NCBI GenBank assembly: GCA_035578175.1
Contig: JAQMRL010000008.1
Coordinates: forward strand, 93,236,541 to 93,300,540
Reading direction: 5' to 3'
From: Catonia carolina
Taxonomy: Eukaryota; Arthropoda; Insecta; Hemiptera; Achilidae
Length of the DNA stretch: 64,000 nucleotides
Shown: positions 44,705-56,841 of the stretch, piece after piece
Layout: each line of letters starts with the position of its first letter
How positions within the stretch are numbered: the stretch's first letter is position 1
Notes under the pieces: model-generated
The model's input: only the letters and a program-made list of their open reading frames with translations
Database searches by the model: none
What the model was told of the DNA's origin: nothing
Position numbers and translations under genes: made by a program

Positions 44705-45327
44705 CATTGAGATTTTCGTCTGTTGATTAATCTATTATCCACGTACACCCTACTTCACGTTTTGAAATTGATTTTACAATTGATAAAAAGTACAAATGTT
44801 ACGAAAAATTTCCTCGATTATGTAATATTGATTTAGTTTTAGATAAATGTAATAGCAACTATTATCGAATGGTAAAAACATTATTAGTATTGTAATCGTC
44901 AGCCACCATTGCTCTATAAATAAATAGCCATTCCAAATTACTACTTTCATAATGTATTGTTTATTCTGCAAATCGAAGGTCGACCAATAAACAGACTGTA
45001 CACTCAAGGCGAGACGGGTAGAGGTAGTATTATTCCTGCGGATTGCGGGGGGAAAGTTCGCACTCTATTTGAAATGGTACCATATATATAATAACTATTG
45101 TTATATAAATTCACATAGATAAGCGCTTATACCGATCATATCATTAGCAGATTCAGTAGAAGTCCTTAATTTACATGTCTCGCATTTACCGTGTCTCGGA
45201 TAAAACGTCACTCATTTGAGAAAAGAGAAATTTTGCTTCCAACCCTTACGTCACTTTTTTATGAGTTCTAATTAGATCATTTATATTCCCACGTTAATGT
45301 ACAAATACGCCATAATTTGCCGTATTG
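44705..45327. other. AT-rich spacer, nothing recognised
   Basis: No gene or family repeat seen. Confidence 0.4.
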
Positions 45328-45660
45328 ACCCACCAGGTTGGTCTAGAGGTAAAGTCGTCGCCAAAATCAACTGTTTAACAGCTGATTTTTGGAGACGAAG
45401 GTTTTTGGTTCAAATCCTAGTAAAGGTAGTTACTTTTATACGGATTTGAACATTAGACAGTGGTTACCGGTGTATTCTGATGGTTGGGGTTCAATTACCC
45501 ATATTTTCTCAGAAATGGTCGGCCTGGATCAACACAATGGCCGCCTGGAATGGTCGGCCTGGATTTACATGTCATACACATCATTCTCATCTCATTGGGA
45601 CTTGGGATTGCTTATTGTTCTAAATTGAACAGATTGCAACGTACATACATTAGGTATTAA
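45328..45660 (+). mobile_element. SINE-A copy 2
   Basis: ACCCACCAGGTTGGTCTAGA at the head, the inter-box hairpin at 45364-45388, B box GGTTCAAATCCTAG, and the body to CAACGTACATACATTAG. A local duplication of AATGGTCGGCCTGGAT occurs at 45515-45565. Confidence 0.92.
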
Positions 45661-46132
45661 ATAATATAAGTAAAAATTTGTCGTATTAAATTGAAAAAAT
45701 TTGAAATCAATTTTATTAACTGTAGAAATAAACTCATATTTGAATGGCTCAACAGGAAAACGTTGCAACTGACAAAATTTACAAAAGTGAGGTTTCAGTG
45801 GAATACGTTCTATAAATCCTCTATTTGATCCTAATAGTAAATTCTAACGGGTAGAATTGTTACTAAAATTTCGAAAATTCTTGAAACAAAATCGTCATAC
45901 AGTGGATAATCGTTATACAACTAAGAATCAGATGTGTCTTTCACTATCTGTAAAAATTTGTTTTTGTTACTTGCAACGTTTTTCCATTGACCCATTCATT
46001 TGTAAATGTGGTTGTTTAAATTTTTAATGTAGTTGTTATCGTATCTGCCGAATGTGTGTTCTCCAATTTAGGTATCTATCTATATTTAATCCGAGTTAAC
46101 AAGTAGCAATTCTGGGTGTGTGGAATTAGTGT

Positions 46133-46790
46133 ATTTTTTTTCTTTAATCGCTAATGTGTGTACGTAGCAATCTGTTTAATTTAAGAATAATAAGCAACCG
46201 CATGACCCAACAAGCTGAGGATGATATGAATGACGTGTAAACAAAGGATGTTTTGTACAGTCACCATGACAATTCCTAAAAGAATATGGTTAATTAAACC
46301 CTAACCATCAAAATACAACGGTAATCACTATCTAGTATTCAAATCCGTATAAAAGTAACTTCTGCCCATAACAGACAGGTAGAGTGTCAAATTATTTACA
46401 GTCAATCTGTTCATTGCAGGGCTAAATAGTTCTGTTTCTTATCGCATGGTTAGCCAATTAAATGACTGAATCATTTAAGAACAGAAGAGGTAGAGGTGTA
46501 AAAGACACTAATCAGAGTTATCTCCTCTGAAAGTAATGAATTTTATTATAAAGCCAGACCCTGTGGTGAATGAAGTGAAGGTGTCATTTGCAGAGTGGAA
46601 AATATGTGCTTTTCAGTGGGTCCGGTATGCGGATAAGCGTACTTTACCGCTTAGTGAGGAAGGCAACGGTAAACCACCTCACTCCTCGTTTTACTTAGTA
46701 AAACCTTTACAGGTTCAAACCAGCCTTTTGGCTGCTGACCTAAACAACACATAAAAGTAACTATCTTCATTAGGATTTGAACCAGGAATG
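46133..46790 (-). mobile_element. SINE-A copy 3, interrupted by SINE-L
   Basis: 3' body at 46133-46348, interrupted by 46361-46750, then the B-box side ATAAAAGTAACTATCTTCAT and GGATTTGAACCAGGAA. The head beyond the B box is missing. Confidence 0.88.
46361..46750 (+). mobile_element. SINE-L copy 6, nested in SINE-A
   Basis: 390 bp with a perfect 12 bp target duplication ATAAAAGTAACT at 46349-46360 and 46751-46762, both within SINE-A sequence. A shared open frame is present to the tail. Confidence 0.95.
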
Positions 46791-47717
46791 AAATAGCGGA
46801 ACAGGAACAAACCGGGAACATTGAATTTAGCTTACCACGAATAGCGAAAACTGTAACAAAAAAGGGAACCGCGAATATGAAATTTGCGAATTCTGGATGC
46901 GCGCATACGGAGAGTTGACTGTATAAGGTTTAAGCGACTTGCAGTTGCCCTAGTAGAATTTTCGTGTAATGTACAAAATGACTGTGTCATGTACAAAGAT
47001 GATGATGAAGTGCTGATTATGTGTTGCACAATAAGATAACTATAGTAAAAGGATCAAATACTCGCATTTATACAAATACCAATTAAAACTTCAGTTTAAA
47101 CATCTCATTGATTGACAAATTAATTTTTACCGTTATCTCTGCGCTTGGCTAACCAAATATTTAATAAACTTAAAATTAAATTTAATCCACGTGTCAGGAG
47201 ATATTAATATACAGTTAATAAACAAAATATAAAATAAAAATTTCACCTGAAGTCACTATAAGAGCCACACAATATAATTTTAATTTAAAAAGCAAACTGT
47301 TTACCAAAACGCTCCCCTATAAAAGAAGTAGATTAACAAATTACAGGAGGTAATTTAATAACAAAATAATTTTTAATATTTCGGAAATTCATTTAGGATG
47401 TTCCGTAAAAATGATTAATTAGTCTGTTTAATGGTGTGTAATGAAAAACTACACTGAATAAGCTACATTAAAATACACGTGTAACGTTCTATAAGCAGAT
47501 AATTTTATATTCGTTATTTTTCCTCAATTATAGAATGGATTATGGCTTTGTTAATTTAAATCAACCCTAATTAACTTAATCGATTCAAATAAAATGTAAG
47601 GCAACCCGCACTTCTTTTCTAGTTAATCGTTAAAGATTTCACCCACTAAACGTTTCACGTAGCTTTTTAGGCTAAATGAAAGTATGTGAAATAATAAACA
47701 AGTAAATTTATAAAAAA
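46791..47717. other. AT-rich spacer, nothing recognised
   Basis: No gene or family repeat seen. Confidence 0.45.
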
Positions 47718-48223
47718 ACTGGTATGAAACACTCACGCGACTTTCTCTAGCCAATGTTTAAACATTAGTAAACAATGTGAAACACAACCTAATTTTTATC
47801 GTGAGTGAATGACGCAAAATAAAATACAACTTCTGTAAATCTTAAAAGATACGAAAAACTTGTGTATTTACACTATTCTACTATATTCCGTGAACAATTT
47901 ATGAGTTCATTGACTGAGGCGGGACATTCATTCTTGTAACGCAAGAAATCGCGATCATTTTTTTAATGTACCTTTCTGGTCGCTGAAAGGCTGTGATGTT
48001 TTAGCACTAAAACTATGTAATAAATTGTCACAGGTTACATTTTAATATGAGTAATAGTCGTATTGTTGAATTGGAGATTTCATTTATTTTTGTTTATAAT
48101 TATTTTATTTGTAGAGAAGGAAGCAAAATCTATATTGTGTAATTACTTAATGATTGTTAGTTCTTTATAATGATATGAACTTGACTTTGACTACTGCTAT
48201 GTCCATGTACTAATGTCAATAAA

Positions 48224-48259
<36 letters not shown>

Positions 48260-48586
48260 ATTTTTGTCGTGAAATGCATACTAAGGCCGTACCTAAATGC
48301 ATATTAAGAATCTTAAAATATCCCATTTTTTACCAATATGATGAGCAAAAATGTTTGAAATATAAGTCGTACACAACTTTAATTACACACTTTTGCCCTC
48401 AAATCTATATTAAGGCTGCAATCTTAAAAAAAAAAAATTTTTTTACCACGACATAACATAAATAAACTACGACTAACCGAATTTGATGCAAATGTACATG
48501 TCAGATCCCCTTGTGGTATTTAATTTCACGTTCCAAGTTTCAATTTCGTACGTTATGTTGCTCTTAAGAGAATTTGTTAACAGGTG

Positions 48587-48608
48587 CGCGCGCGCGCGCA
48601 CACACACA

Positions 48609-48648
<40 letters not shown>
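48587..48648. repeat. (CG)n(CA)n array
   Basis: CG core 48587-48598, then CA with one CATA interruption. Confidence 0.95.
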
Positions 48649-48650
<2 letters not shown>

Positions 48651-48781
48651 AAAACAGAGAGGGATAGAACAATAGCTAAAACCATGTTTTTTTATGTCCA
48701 GGGGGCCTGAAAAGGTGTATTTCCGGTAAACATTTTTGATTTCGAAAAATCTGCATGAAAACAAATTTTGTTTTCGGAAGT

Positions 48782-48822
48782 TGTATCGGGAAGGAATGTT
48801 TTAAACATTCCTTCCCGATACA
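48782..48822. repeat. Perfect 41 bp palindrome
   Basis: TGTATCGGGAAGGAATGTTT, one central T, then its exact complement. It lies where other copies of this element have a weaker hairpin. Confidence 0.95.
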
Positions 48823-48844
48823 TTTATAAAGGGCAAGAGAAAGT

Positions 48845-49616
48845 AATAAAAGTTGTAAATAGTTAGCAGTACGTGAGGTATAAAAAAGCAAAACCCATGA
48901 CGTTAACGGAAGTAGAAACATTACAGATAGTAATAATGATTATATCAGTAATCACATGAGCTCGTTTACCCGGTCCCAAACTCTGTTAATGTTTTTAGAT
49001 TTGTTTATAAGTTTTTTGATTTATCTTTATTTACAATAATTTGTGGCTTCATGTTTTTATTTTATTGTAGCTGAATTTCATAATGTTTTAATGGAAATTT
49101 TAGTACTTTCATTAGAATTAAAGGTTATTAAGATGGAGTTTTGATTACTAACGCACTACAGTACGAGCAGAAGTACCAGGGAAAAGCGTAGAAGTTTTAC
49201 ATTGTTCTCTATTTGAATGTCGGAAATAATAGTTAGATAGATTAATTTTTTAACCACAAATGTAATTGAAGCAACTTAATTTTAGTTTTAAGTTGTAATC
49301 ACGGAAAAAATTAAATATAAATTTAGTAATGGAAAAATAAACTAAATAAGTAAATATAGTGTGTGTATGTAATTAACGCATGTAACATCGTGTAAATTTT
49401 TACAGAGAACGTTAATGGAAAATATCTCTGTTAACGTTTATTTTTCCTTCATGGTACGTTATAAGTAAAGAGTGCGTCACATCTTTGTGAGCTTCAAAGT
49501 CTAGTATTACTACCACCTTCATCACCACTTCCACCCTCGCTACCCAGTCATACAACTTGTACAGATAAGTAAACGTAATAATAAGTTAACTACATAATGA
49601 AATGAAAATCAAAATA
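48845..49616. other. AT-rich spacer, nothing recognised
   Basis: No gene or family repeat seen. Confidence 0.45.
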
Positions 49617-50574
49617 CAGAGTGATTTTTAGCCCTGTTACCCAATGTTAATGTCTGGAAATTTTTTTCTAAAAATTATTTTGTGACACGAAGTTTGTAGC
49701 CCTACTCAACCGGTATAGATACGGCAGTGTGAGTTGATTCTCCTTGAGCTGTGTAAATTTTTTGCCGTTTCCGGTCGTGTTACGAACAGAATGTCTTTTA
49801 CCTTAGAACAACGGGTTTTTATTCTTGAACATTATTTTGCTGCGGAATCGTACGCGAGTGTAAAATAATCATTTCAAATTGAATTTATAGATGTTCCTCC
49901 ACCAGAAAAATCTCAATTTTTAAATAACACTGCGTTTAAAACTTCTATTCCGTTATCATTTACGAAATATCTAAACCAACGGCAATATTCCAATCGCTTG
50001 TTTAAATCTGGAGGCTGAAGCTCTTGGACTAATCGTACGCGACACGGATATAATATCAAGTTTTTAGCAGCTTTCTGAACACTCGAATATGATAAACCAA
50101 CTTGCGAGGAAAGTTTTTGTAAATTTTCCCAGGAGAATTGAGCGATCTTGTTTTCACATTCTCTAAAACGTCATCTGTCAAGAGAGTTGGTCGACCACTA
50201 CGTTTTCTGTCGCAAACACTACCTGTCTCTCGAAATCTGTTGGTTAGCCTAGATATTGAAATTTGTTTTTGGTGGAGGAACACCAACAAATTCAATTTGA
50301 AATTATTTTTTTAAACTCACGTACGATCTTGTAGGAAAATATTGTTCAAGTATGAAAACCTGTTGTTCTAGGGTAAAATACATTCTGTTCGTAACACGAC
50401 CAGAAACGGCACACAACTTCAATTTCACACAGCTCAAGGAGAATCAACTCACACTGCCGTATCTATACCGGTTGAGCAGGATTACTAACTTTGTGTCACA
50501 AAACAAAATTTCCCTTTCTTAGAAAAAAAATTACCAGACATAACAATTGGGTACAGGACTAAAAAATCACCCTG
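49617..50574. mobile_element. Fold-back Tc/mariner (C), 5' end present at both sides
   Basis: Terminal repeats CAGAGTGATTTTTAGCCCTG and the complement of CAGGGTGATTTTTTAGTCCT, flanked by TA. The left arm 49617-49918 and right arm 50258-50574 are inverted. Each arm holds the first codons of a transposase. The spacer of about 340 bp continues the right-arm gene only. Confidence 0.85.
49885..50394 (-). pseudogene. Tc/mariner transposase N-terminal DNA-binding part
   Basis: Starts at 50394 with MYFTLEQQVFILEQYF, then stops and frameshifts. It continues RLTNRFRETGSVCDRKRSGR (helix-turn-helix linker typical of the family) and AKNLILYPCRVRLVQELQPP. The catalytic domain is absent. The left arm encodes MSFTLEQRVFILEHYF on the plus strand (49791 on), a mirrored start. 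Confidence 0.82.
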
Positions 50575-50778
50575 TAAAATCATTATACATTAGTAGAGTA
50601 TCGTACGTATGCGGAAGAGTATAATATACACCGGGTGAGACAAAAATCTGGAATCTATTTATAACTTAACAGCTGTTTTAAATGGCGACGTGAAAGTTTT
50701 TGGACGTGTTACGGTTCGAGATATTCAACTTAACAAAATTTCAAAAAAAACAAAAATTCAAATTTTAACTTAACAAAA

Positions 50779-51160
50779 GTGTCAAATTATTTACACTCAA
50801 TCTGTTCGTTGCAGGGCTAAAATAAATAGTTCTGTTTCTTATCACATGGTCAGCCAATTAAATGACTGAATCATTTCAGAACAGAAGAGGTAGAGGTGTA
50901 AAAGACCAGAGGTGTAAACGATCAGAGTTACCTCTGAAAGTAATTAATTTCATTATACAGCAAGACCCTGTGGTGAATGAAGAGAAGGTGTCATTTGCAG
51001 AGTGGAAAATATGTCTTTTTCCGAGGGTTGGGCATGTTGATAAAAAGCGTACTTTTCCACTCAGTGAGGAAGGCATCTGTAAACCACCTCACTCCTCGTT
51101 TTACTTAGTAAAATCTCTACAGGTTCAAACCAGCCTTTCGGCTGATGACATAAAAAAAAA
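50779..51160 (+). mobile_element. SINE-L copy 7, 5'-truncated
   Basis: Starts at GTGTCAAATTATTTACAC, missing the first about 20 bases, and ends in the hairpin and an A-run. 5' truncation fits LINE-mediated insertion. The shared frame is open from 50862. Confidence 0.9.
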
Positions 51161-52545
51161 TTAACTTATGATGATAGTAATACAAATTCACCCCTTTTGT
51201 AGGGGTGGCTGGAAGTAGCCACACAAAATTTTTAAATGGCAACCCCTATCATGTGACACATCATTTAACAAGTTATCATTAAGACGAGAAAAATGACGTA
51301 AAATAAATAGCTCTACGATCTCCCAGTCCAAAATGGCGAAAAATATAAAGAAAAATATATTGTTCCAATTTCGTAGTTACTAATGACCAAGCTGTTAATG
51401 CGATTTTACAAAATCTAAAAATAGACATTGTAAATTGATAAAATCACACAATCCTACAATCTAAAATTTCAATTCAAACAAGACATCAATTATTCCAGAA
51501 TTCGTAGGCCTATTATATGTAACGAAACTTTTTGAAAAAAGGCGACAACAATAAAGTTTGTTAAAAGTTAAGAGATTTTTTTGAAAAAGTATCCAATTAT
51601 TTCAGTACGAAATTCTATTCACCATTCCTAGTACTTAGCAACTTGAAAAGACATATTCAATATTGCCCTGTTCTTATTTTTATATTCTTCAGCGGACGAA
51701 TTTATCGACCTCATTGCTTTTGATTCAATGCTACGGCCTAATACTTTTATATAATTGGTAATCTTTTATCGTTGGACTACAGCACCAATTTAATTGGACG
51801 TACGTCAATGAACTAAACAATATATATTTTGTAAGTCGTTCCAAAAATGTTCTAACCTTTTCATTACAACTTTTCCGACAATTAGTTTCTCTAATTGAAT
51901 CATAATTTATTTAAAGACTAATAAAAATTAAGATATTTTCTTTATCACTAAATTTTTTCTCATGTAAGATAGTAAATTTCATAATTAAAAGACTTTTATT
52001 CAATAAAGTTATTGAATAATGTTTTATTCAATAACACTTTTAGCCGCATTTACAATTTAATCAACAGAAACTACGAAAGAAAACACAAATTTTACTATCA
52101 AAAAATTCATAACTGATTAAACTTCGAACTGAATTCTTTAGTAGCCCTACAATTCCTATGAAGAAGAAATATACCATAAAAAAGAAGATTAAAAAGAATA
52201 TGGAGCCGTAATCTATTAAATTAAGAGCACAAAATATTACTTTTATAATAAAGAAATAAAATACTAAGAGACAAACACACCATATTACAAACTATAAATA
52301 TTAAATACACGGAAAGGGTGTTTTCAGACGAAGAAAGAAAAGCAAAGTCCGATAGAATGAAAAATTAATGGGAAAAAAACTTCAAAAGATATCCAAGAAG
52401 GAATTAACTAAAGTGATCCGATATGGTCAAACAGGAATAAAAAAATAAATAAATAAAAATCAAAGTCAAACACCTTGAACTGAAAGTGATAAAGTCAATG
52501 GATATTTTACTTTGTTCAAAATTATAATGCTATTTTGGCCAGTTT
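51161..52545. other. AT-rich spacer with a small SINE-B 3' scrap
   Basis: CGTAGTTACTAATGACCAAG at about 51374 matches the SINE-B 3' body. The rest of this 1.4 kb is unrecognised. Confidence 0.45.
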
Positions 52546-52835
52546 AAGCCACCGTGTTGGTCTTGTGGTAAAGTCGTCACCGCAGGTCGTCTGTTTATAA
52601 CACCTGATTTTCGAAGAAGGTTCCGTGGTTCAAATCCTAGTGAAGGTAATTACTTTTATACGTATTTAAATACTACACAGTGATTACCGGTGTTCTTTGA
52701 TGGCTAGGGTTCAATTAACCATACTCAGAAATGATCGGTCTGAGTCTGAACAAAACTACATGTTATACAAATCATCTTCATCTCATTGGGTCAAAGGGTT
52801 GCATATTGTTCTTTAATTGAACAGATTAAAGATTG
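52546..52835 (+). mobile_element. SINE-A copy 4, diverged
   Basis: GTGTTGGTCTTGTGGTAAAG (A box), CGTGGTTCAAATCCTAGTG (B box) and the body to GATTGTACACGC. The inter-box hairpin is decayed. Confidence 0.88.
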
Positions 52836-52951
52836 TACACGCATTAAAAGGTAAAAGTATTTTGTCTTACTTATCCATAGATCGTAAGAATAATTTTAAG
52901 TGTCAAATACAAATAAAAAAACCGACAAAAAACCCTTTACAAAGTAAAAAA

Positions 52952-53774
52952 TCTGGTGTGAAACACTCACCCAACTTTCTCTTCCCAATGCAAATAATAA
53001 ACAATATAACGGAATTTTAGTAACATAACATTAGAAATAAACAAAAATCATACCCTTATTATTTTTATCATGAGTGAAAGAGGCAAAATAAAAATCGACC
53101 TCAGTTTGGCTTAAAAATACGGAAAATCACTCTTTCACTCTAAACTACGTAGAGAAAAATGCTGTAAACAAAACGTCGTAGATCTTTCAATTTCCTATAA
53201 ATTTGATTATATACACTTTATCGTAAAATCCATGTTAAGACTGAAATCTTTAAAAAAAACTATTTTTTACACGTTTTCGTGAGAAAAAACAGAAAATCGT
53301 TAAGTACTGCTAAACTAAGAGTTACACAAAAAAATGTTTGAAATAAAAGTTGTAGGATTTTAAATCCTCTATAACGTTTATTATATACATTTTTGCGCTA
53401 AAATGCATATTATTAAAGCCGCAATCTCAAAAAAACAATTTTTTTACGTAGGAGCCGTTTTTGAAAAAATCGCAAAAAAGTGAAAAATGAAGAATAAACT
53501 ACTACTTCCGGGAGACCGATTTTGTTGAAAATATTCGTGTCGGGTACTCAAGTGGTAACTAACTTAATTTTGAAATTTGAAGTTCGTAGATTACGATGTT
53601 CCGTTCTTGAGATATTCTGTTCACGCACACGCACACCCAGACCAATCTCTAAAAAAACATGTATTTTGGGTCAGGGGTCTGAAAACGTGAAGATCCGGTG
53701 AAAACTCGATTTCGAAAAATCGACATGAATACAATACTTTCCTTCCTATATATTCATATAGGCAAGAGAAAGTA
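52952..53774 (+). mobile_element. HINE-like element, full length
   Basis: 823 bp from TCTGGTGTGAAACACTCACC to the 3' hairpin CCTATATATTCATATAGG and CAAGAGAAAGTA. The CA tract is short (53625-53638). Confidence 0.92.
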
Positions 53775-53883
53775 AAAACAAATCAAAATCGGTTTAACCG
53801 TTAGGGACCTAAGATGTCACAAACAGGTACACACGTTAAACTTATAACATCCCTCTTTTTCCGTCGGGCGTTAGAAATAGGCC

Positions 53884-54035
53884 GCATCTACGGTTCAGTG
53901 GTGAGCGTGCTACGCTGCAAAGAAAAGGTTCCAGATTTGATTCCCGGCTAGGGTCTGCAAAATTATTGCGAGTTTAAACCCACCCAAAGTAGTCGCTAAT
54001 GACAAAGACTTTTATGCAATTTTAAATAATCGTAA
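53884..54035 (+). mobile_element. SINE-B copy 3
   Basis: TACGGTTCAGTGGTGAGCGT (A-box region), GATTTGATTCCCGGCTAGGG (B box), and AAAGTAGTCGCTAATGACAA. Confidence 0.82.
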
Positions 54036-54580
54036 AACATAGAAAACAAGGAGTATGTCGCAATTTATTTTAAATTTTAATACAAGAAATTAATTACTAG
54101 ATTGTTTAAAAATTGGTTTCTTATCCAAGAATGTTCCCAACACTAAGGGAATAAAGTTTTATGTTATAGTATTTTTATAAGTCTTTTATTAGACACGGGA
54201 CGTTCTTGGAAAAGAATACATTATGAAATACTATTTTCTAGAAAGTAGATTATAAATTTCACGTGCACAACGTTTCAACAAAACTTAAAAAAATCTTTGT
54301 AAAACTGATGGAAAAGTTTCCCGTAACGTCTTAAATTTTTGTTTTATTTATTTTTCCTTACCATACAAAAATCACCTAATTTCCTTTCATTAATTTAAAA
54401 GTTAAAATCTCAATTACTTAATTAGTGATAGGAAAATTAATCCGCTTTACTGATTCCCATGTTTAAGTGTAGTTTTAATTAGCTTCTTTATCTATTGTCC
54501 TATTTCTCGTATTACGTCCTGCTACAATAGTGTGCTTATAACTAAAACTTCACGCAAATAAACGATTTATTACAGTTATA
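54036..54580. other. AT-rich spacer, nothing recognised
   Basis: No gene or family repeat seen. Confidence 0.45.
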
Positions 54581-55261
54581 CCGGGTGTCCATTAAGTCTG
54601 GAAACGGCTGAATTATAGAAAAGTGAGCGTGACTAGGTGACCAGAATGACTTTAATTGCTTGTTGCACCAAAAAAACTATTCTAGGTGATATTTGAAATT
54701 TTTGTCCGCCATCTTGGATCCGCCATATTGGATTTAACTTTCTTAATTTAAATAGGATGATGGTCATATGATACATGATTTCGATCTAAAATTTCAAAAT
54801 AAATTCAATGGCGAAAACCGGAAATCGATATTTTTTTTCGTTTTTGAGATATTACCATTCAACTATCCAGATCGGGGCAGAACGGCCATTCCTCCCTCCT
54901 CCGTCTTTAAGCCTACATAGACAATTTAGGCAGCAAGTGAACGACTACACGTAAGATTATTGAAAAAAATAAGTTTTTTAATATCTCCAGTCCTTCATAA
55001 ATAGGAAATTATTGTCATTAAGAAATACGGAAAAACAATTTAACGGCTGATTTATTGCATTATAAAACTACAGTATTTAATTTGTTACCAGTTAATTCTT
55101 ATTGTTATTATTGTAAATGTTAGTGTTTATAAGTAACTAATTGTGAAAATGAGTTACATAATTGAAGATAAAATTACCAAATGTTTCTTGACTCAGAGTA
55201 GTTGTTCTAAGTGGCCTTCTCCTACTTATTGACAATATGATGTACGTGCGTAAAAACTAGT

Positions 55262-55440
55262 TTACAGCGTAACGAATGAATTCCCTTGGGATTCCAGCAG
55301 ATTCATTTAGAATTCTCTGTTTGAGTTCATGCAGACTGTTAGGTTTTGTTCTGTAAACTTTGTTTTTTAAGTATCCCCAAAATAAGTAGTCTAATGGACT
55401 CAAATCAGGTCTCGGAGGCCATTCAATTGCTCCTCTCCTA
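55262..55440 (-). pseudogene. Transposase C-terminal fragment in the spacer of element D
   Basis: Minus strand: EWPPRPDLSPLDYLFWGYLK, then NKVYRTKPNSLHELKQRILN and ESAGIPREF. This is the C-terminal catalytic Asp region of a mariner-like (DDE_3-type) transposase. Confidence 0.85.
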
Positions 55441-55474
55441 CCAATCCATCATTCTGGGAAAATATATTTAATGC

Positions 55475-55665
55475 CACTTTTCCAGACCGTGCCCCGATTG
55501 AAAGATTAAGTGTGTTCAAGACAGTCAGAAGATCTGAGGAATCGGGAAGTGTTAACAATCGTCTCAAAACTGGCAGACCTCAATCCGTAATAAATGAAAA
55601 CATGCAATTACAAATCATGTAAAAATTACAGAAGACCCCCACAACTCAATTAGAGATATCAGTAG
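55475..55665 (+). pseudogene. Transposase N-terminal fragment in the spacer of element D
   Basis: Plus strand: RAPIERLSVFKTVRRSEESG, then SVNNRLKTGRPQSVINENMQ and a stop. This is a helix-turn-helix/linker segment of the same transposase type, in the opposite orientation to the C-terminal fragment beside it. Confidence 0.82.
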
Positions 55666-56566
55666 GGATCTTCAGGTAAACAACCTACATCATATTGTCA
55701 ATAAGTAGGAGAAGGCCACTTAGAACAACTACTCTGAGTCAAGAAACATTTGGTAATTTTATCTTCAATTATGTAACTCATTTTCACAATTAGTTACTTA
55801 TAAACACTAACATTTACAATAATAACAATAAGAATTAACTGGTAACAAATTAAATACTGTAGTTTTATAATGCAATAAATCAGCCGTTAAATTATTTTTC
55901 GGTATTTCATAATGACAATAATTTCCTATTTATGAAGGACTGGAGATATTAAAAAACTTATTTTTTTTCAATAATCTTACGTGTAGTCGTTCACTTGCTA
56001 CCTAAATTGTCTATGTAGGCTTAAAGACGGAGGAGGGTGGAATGGCCGTTCTGCCCCGATCTGGATAGTTGAATGGTAATATCTCAAAAACGAAAAAAAA
56101 TATCGATTTCCGGTTTTCGCCATTGAATTTATTTTGAAATTTTAGATCGAAATCATGTACCATATGACCATCATCCTATTTAAATTAAGAAAGTTATATC
56201 CAATATGGCGGATCCAAGATGGCGGACAAAAATTTCAAATATCACCTAGAATAGTTTTTTTGGTGCAACAAGCAATTAAAGTCATTCTGGTCACCTAGCC
56301 ACGCTCACTTTTCTGTAATTCAGCCGTTTCCAGACTTAATGGACACCCGGTATAGTAATTGCACCCGCACAGCAACTGGAATAATAGCTGGCAAAAGAAG
56401 AAGGTGAATTAACTAAACAGGTTTATTGTTTTCCCATTTTCACTATACACTTTACGTTTTTCTATCCATCACTTCACTTCAGGAATACAAGGGCAAACTG
56501 TTTGAAGAAGTTTAAAAAATAATACTTAATCATTTTATGAAATCTACGATCTTTTTTATCCACTAA

Positions 56567-56744
56567 GTGAAGGTGTCATTTGCAGAGTGTAAAATATGTG
56601 CTTTTCAGAGGGCCCGGCATGCTGATAAGCGTACTTTACCACTCAGTGAGGAAGGCAATAGTAAACCACCTCACTCCTTCGTTTTACTTAGTAAAACCAC
56701 CACAGGTTCAAACAAGCCTTTTGGCTGATGACCTAAACAACAAC
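56567..56744 (+). mobile_element. SINE-L copy 8, strongly 5'-truncated
   Basis: Starts at GTGAAGGTGTCATTTGCAGA and keeps the hairpin region (one change) and AAC tail. Confidence 0.9.
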
Positions 56745-56841
56745 AGTTCTTATTTAAAAAAATTAAATTTGTGCAAAACATAGTAGTAATTTTCAGTGTA
56801 TTGCCGAAAAAAATCATAACTATTGTTAAGAACATTATGTA

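Larger units (their letters stand above)
47718..48844 (+). mobile_element. HINE-like element, diverged, with an internal insert
   Basis: The 5' end ACTGGTATGAAACACTCACG is recognisable to about 47880, then about 370 bp of unrelated DNA ending in an ATT repeat (48225-48256), then family sequence to GGGCAAGAGAAAGTA. CG/CA array at 48587-48648. The 3' hairpin is replaced by a perfect 41 bp palindrome. Confidence 0.78.
54581..56350. mobile_element. Fold-back mariner-like element (D) with 664 bp arms
   Basis: Ends CCGGGTGTCCATTAAGTCTG on both sides, flanked by TA. Arms 54581-55244 and 55686-56350 look at least 97% identical when inverted. The 441 bp spacer holds two transposase pieces in opposite orientation. 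This is the longest palindrome in the window. Confidence 0.88.
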
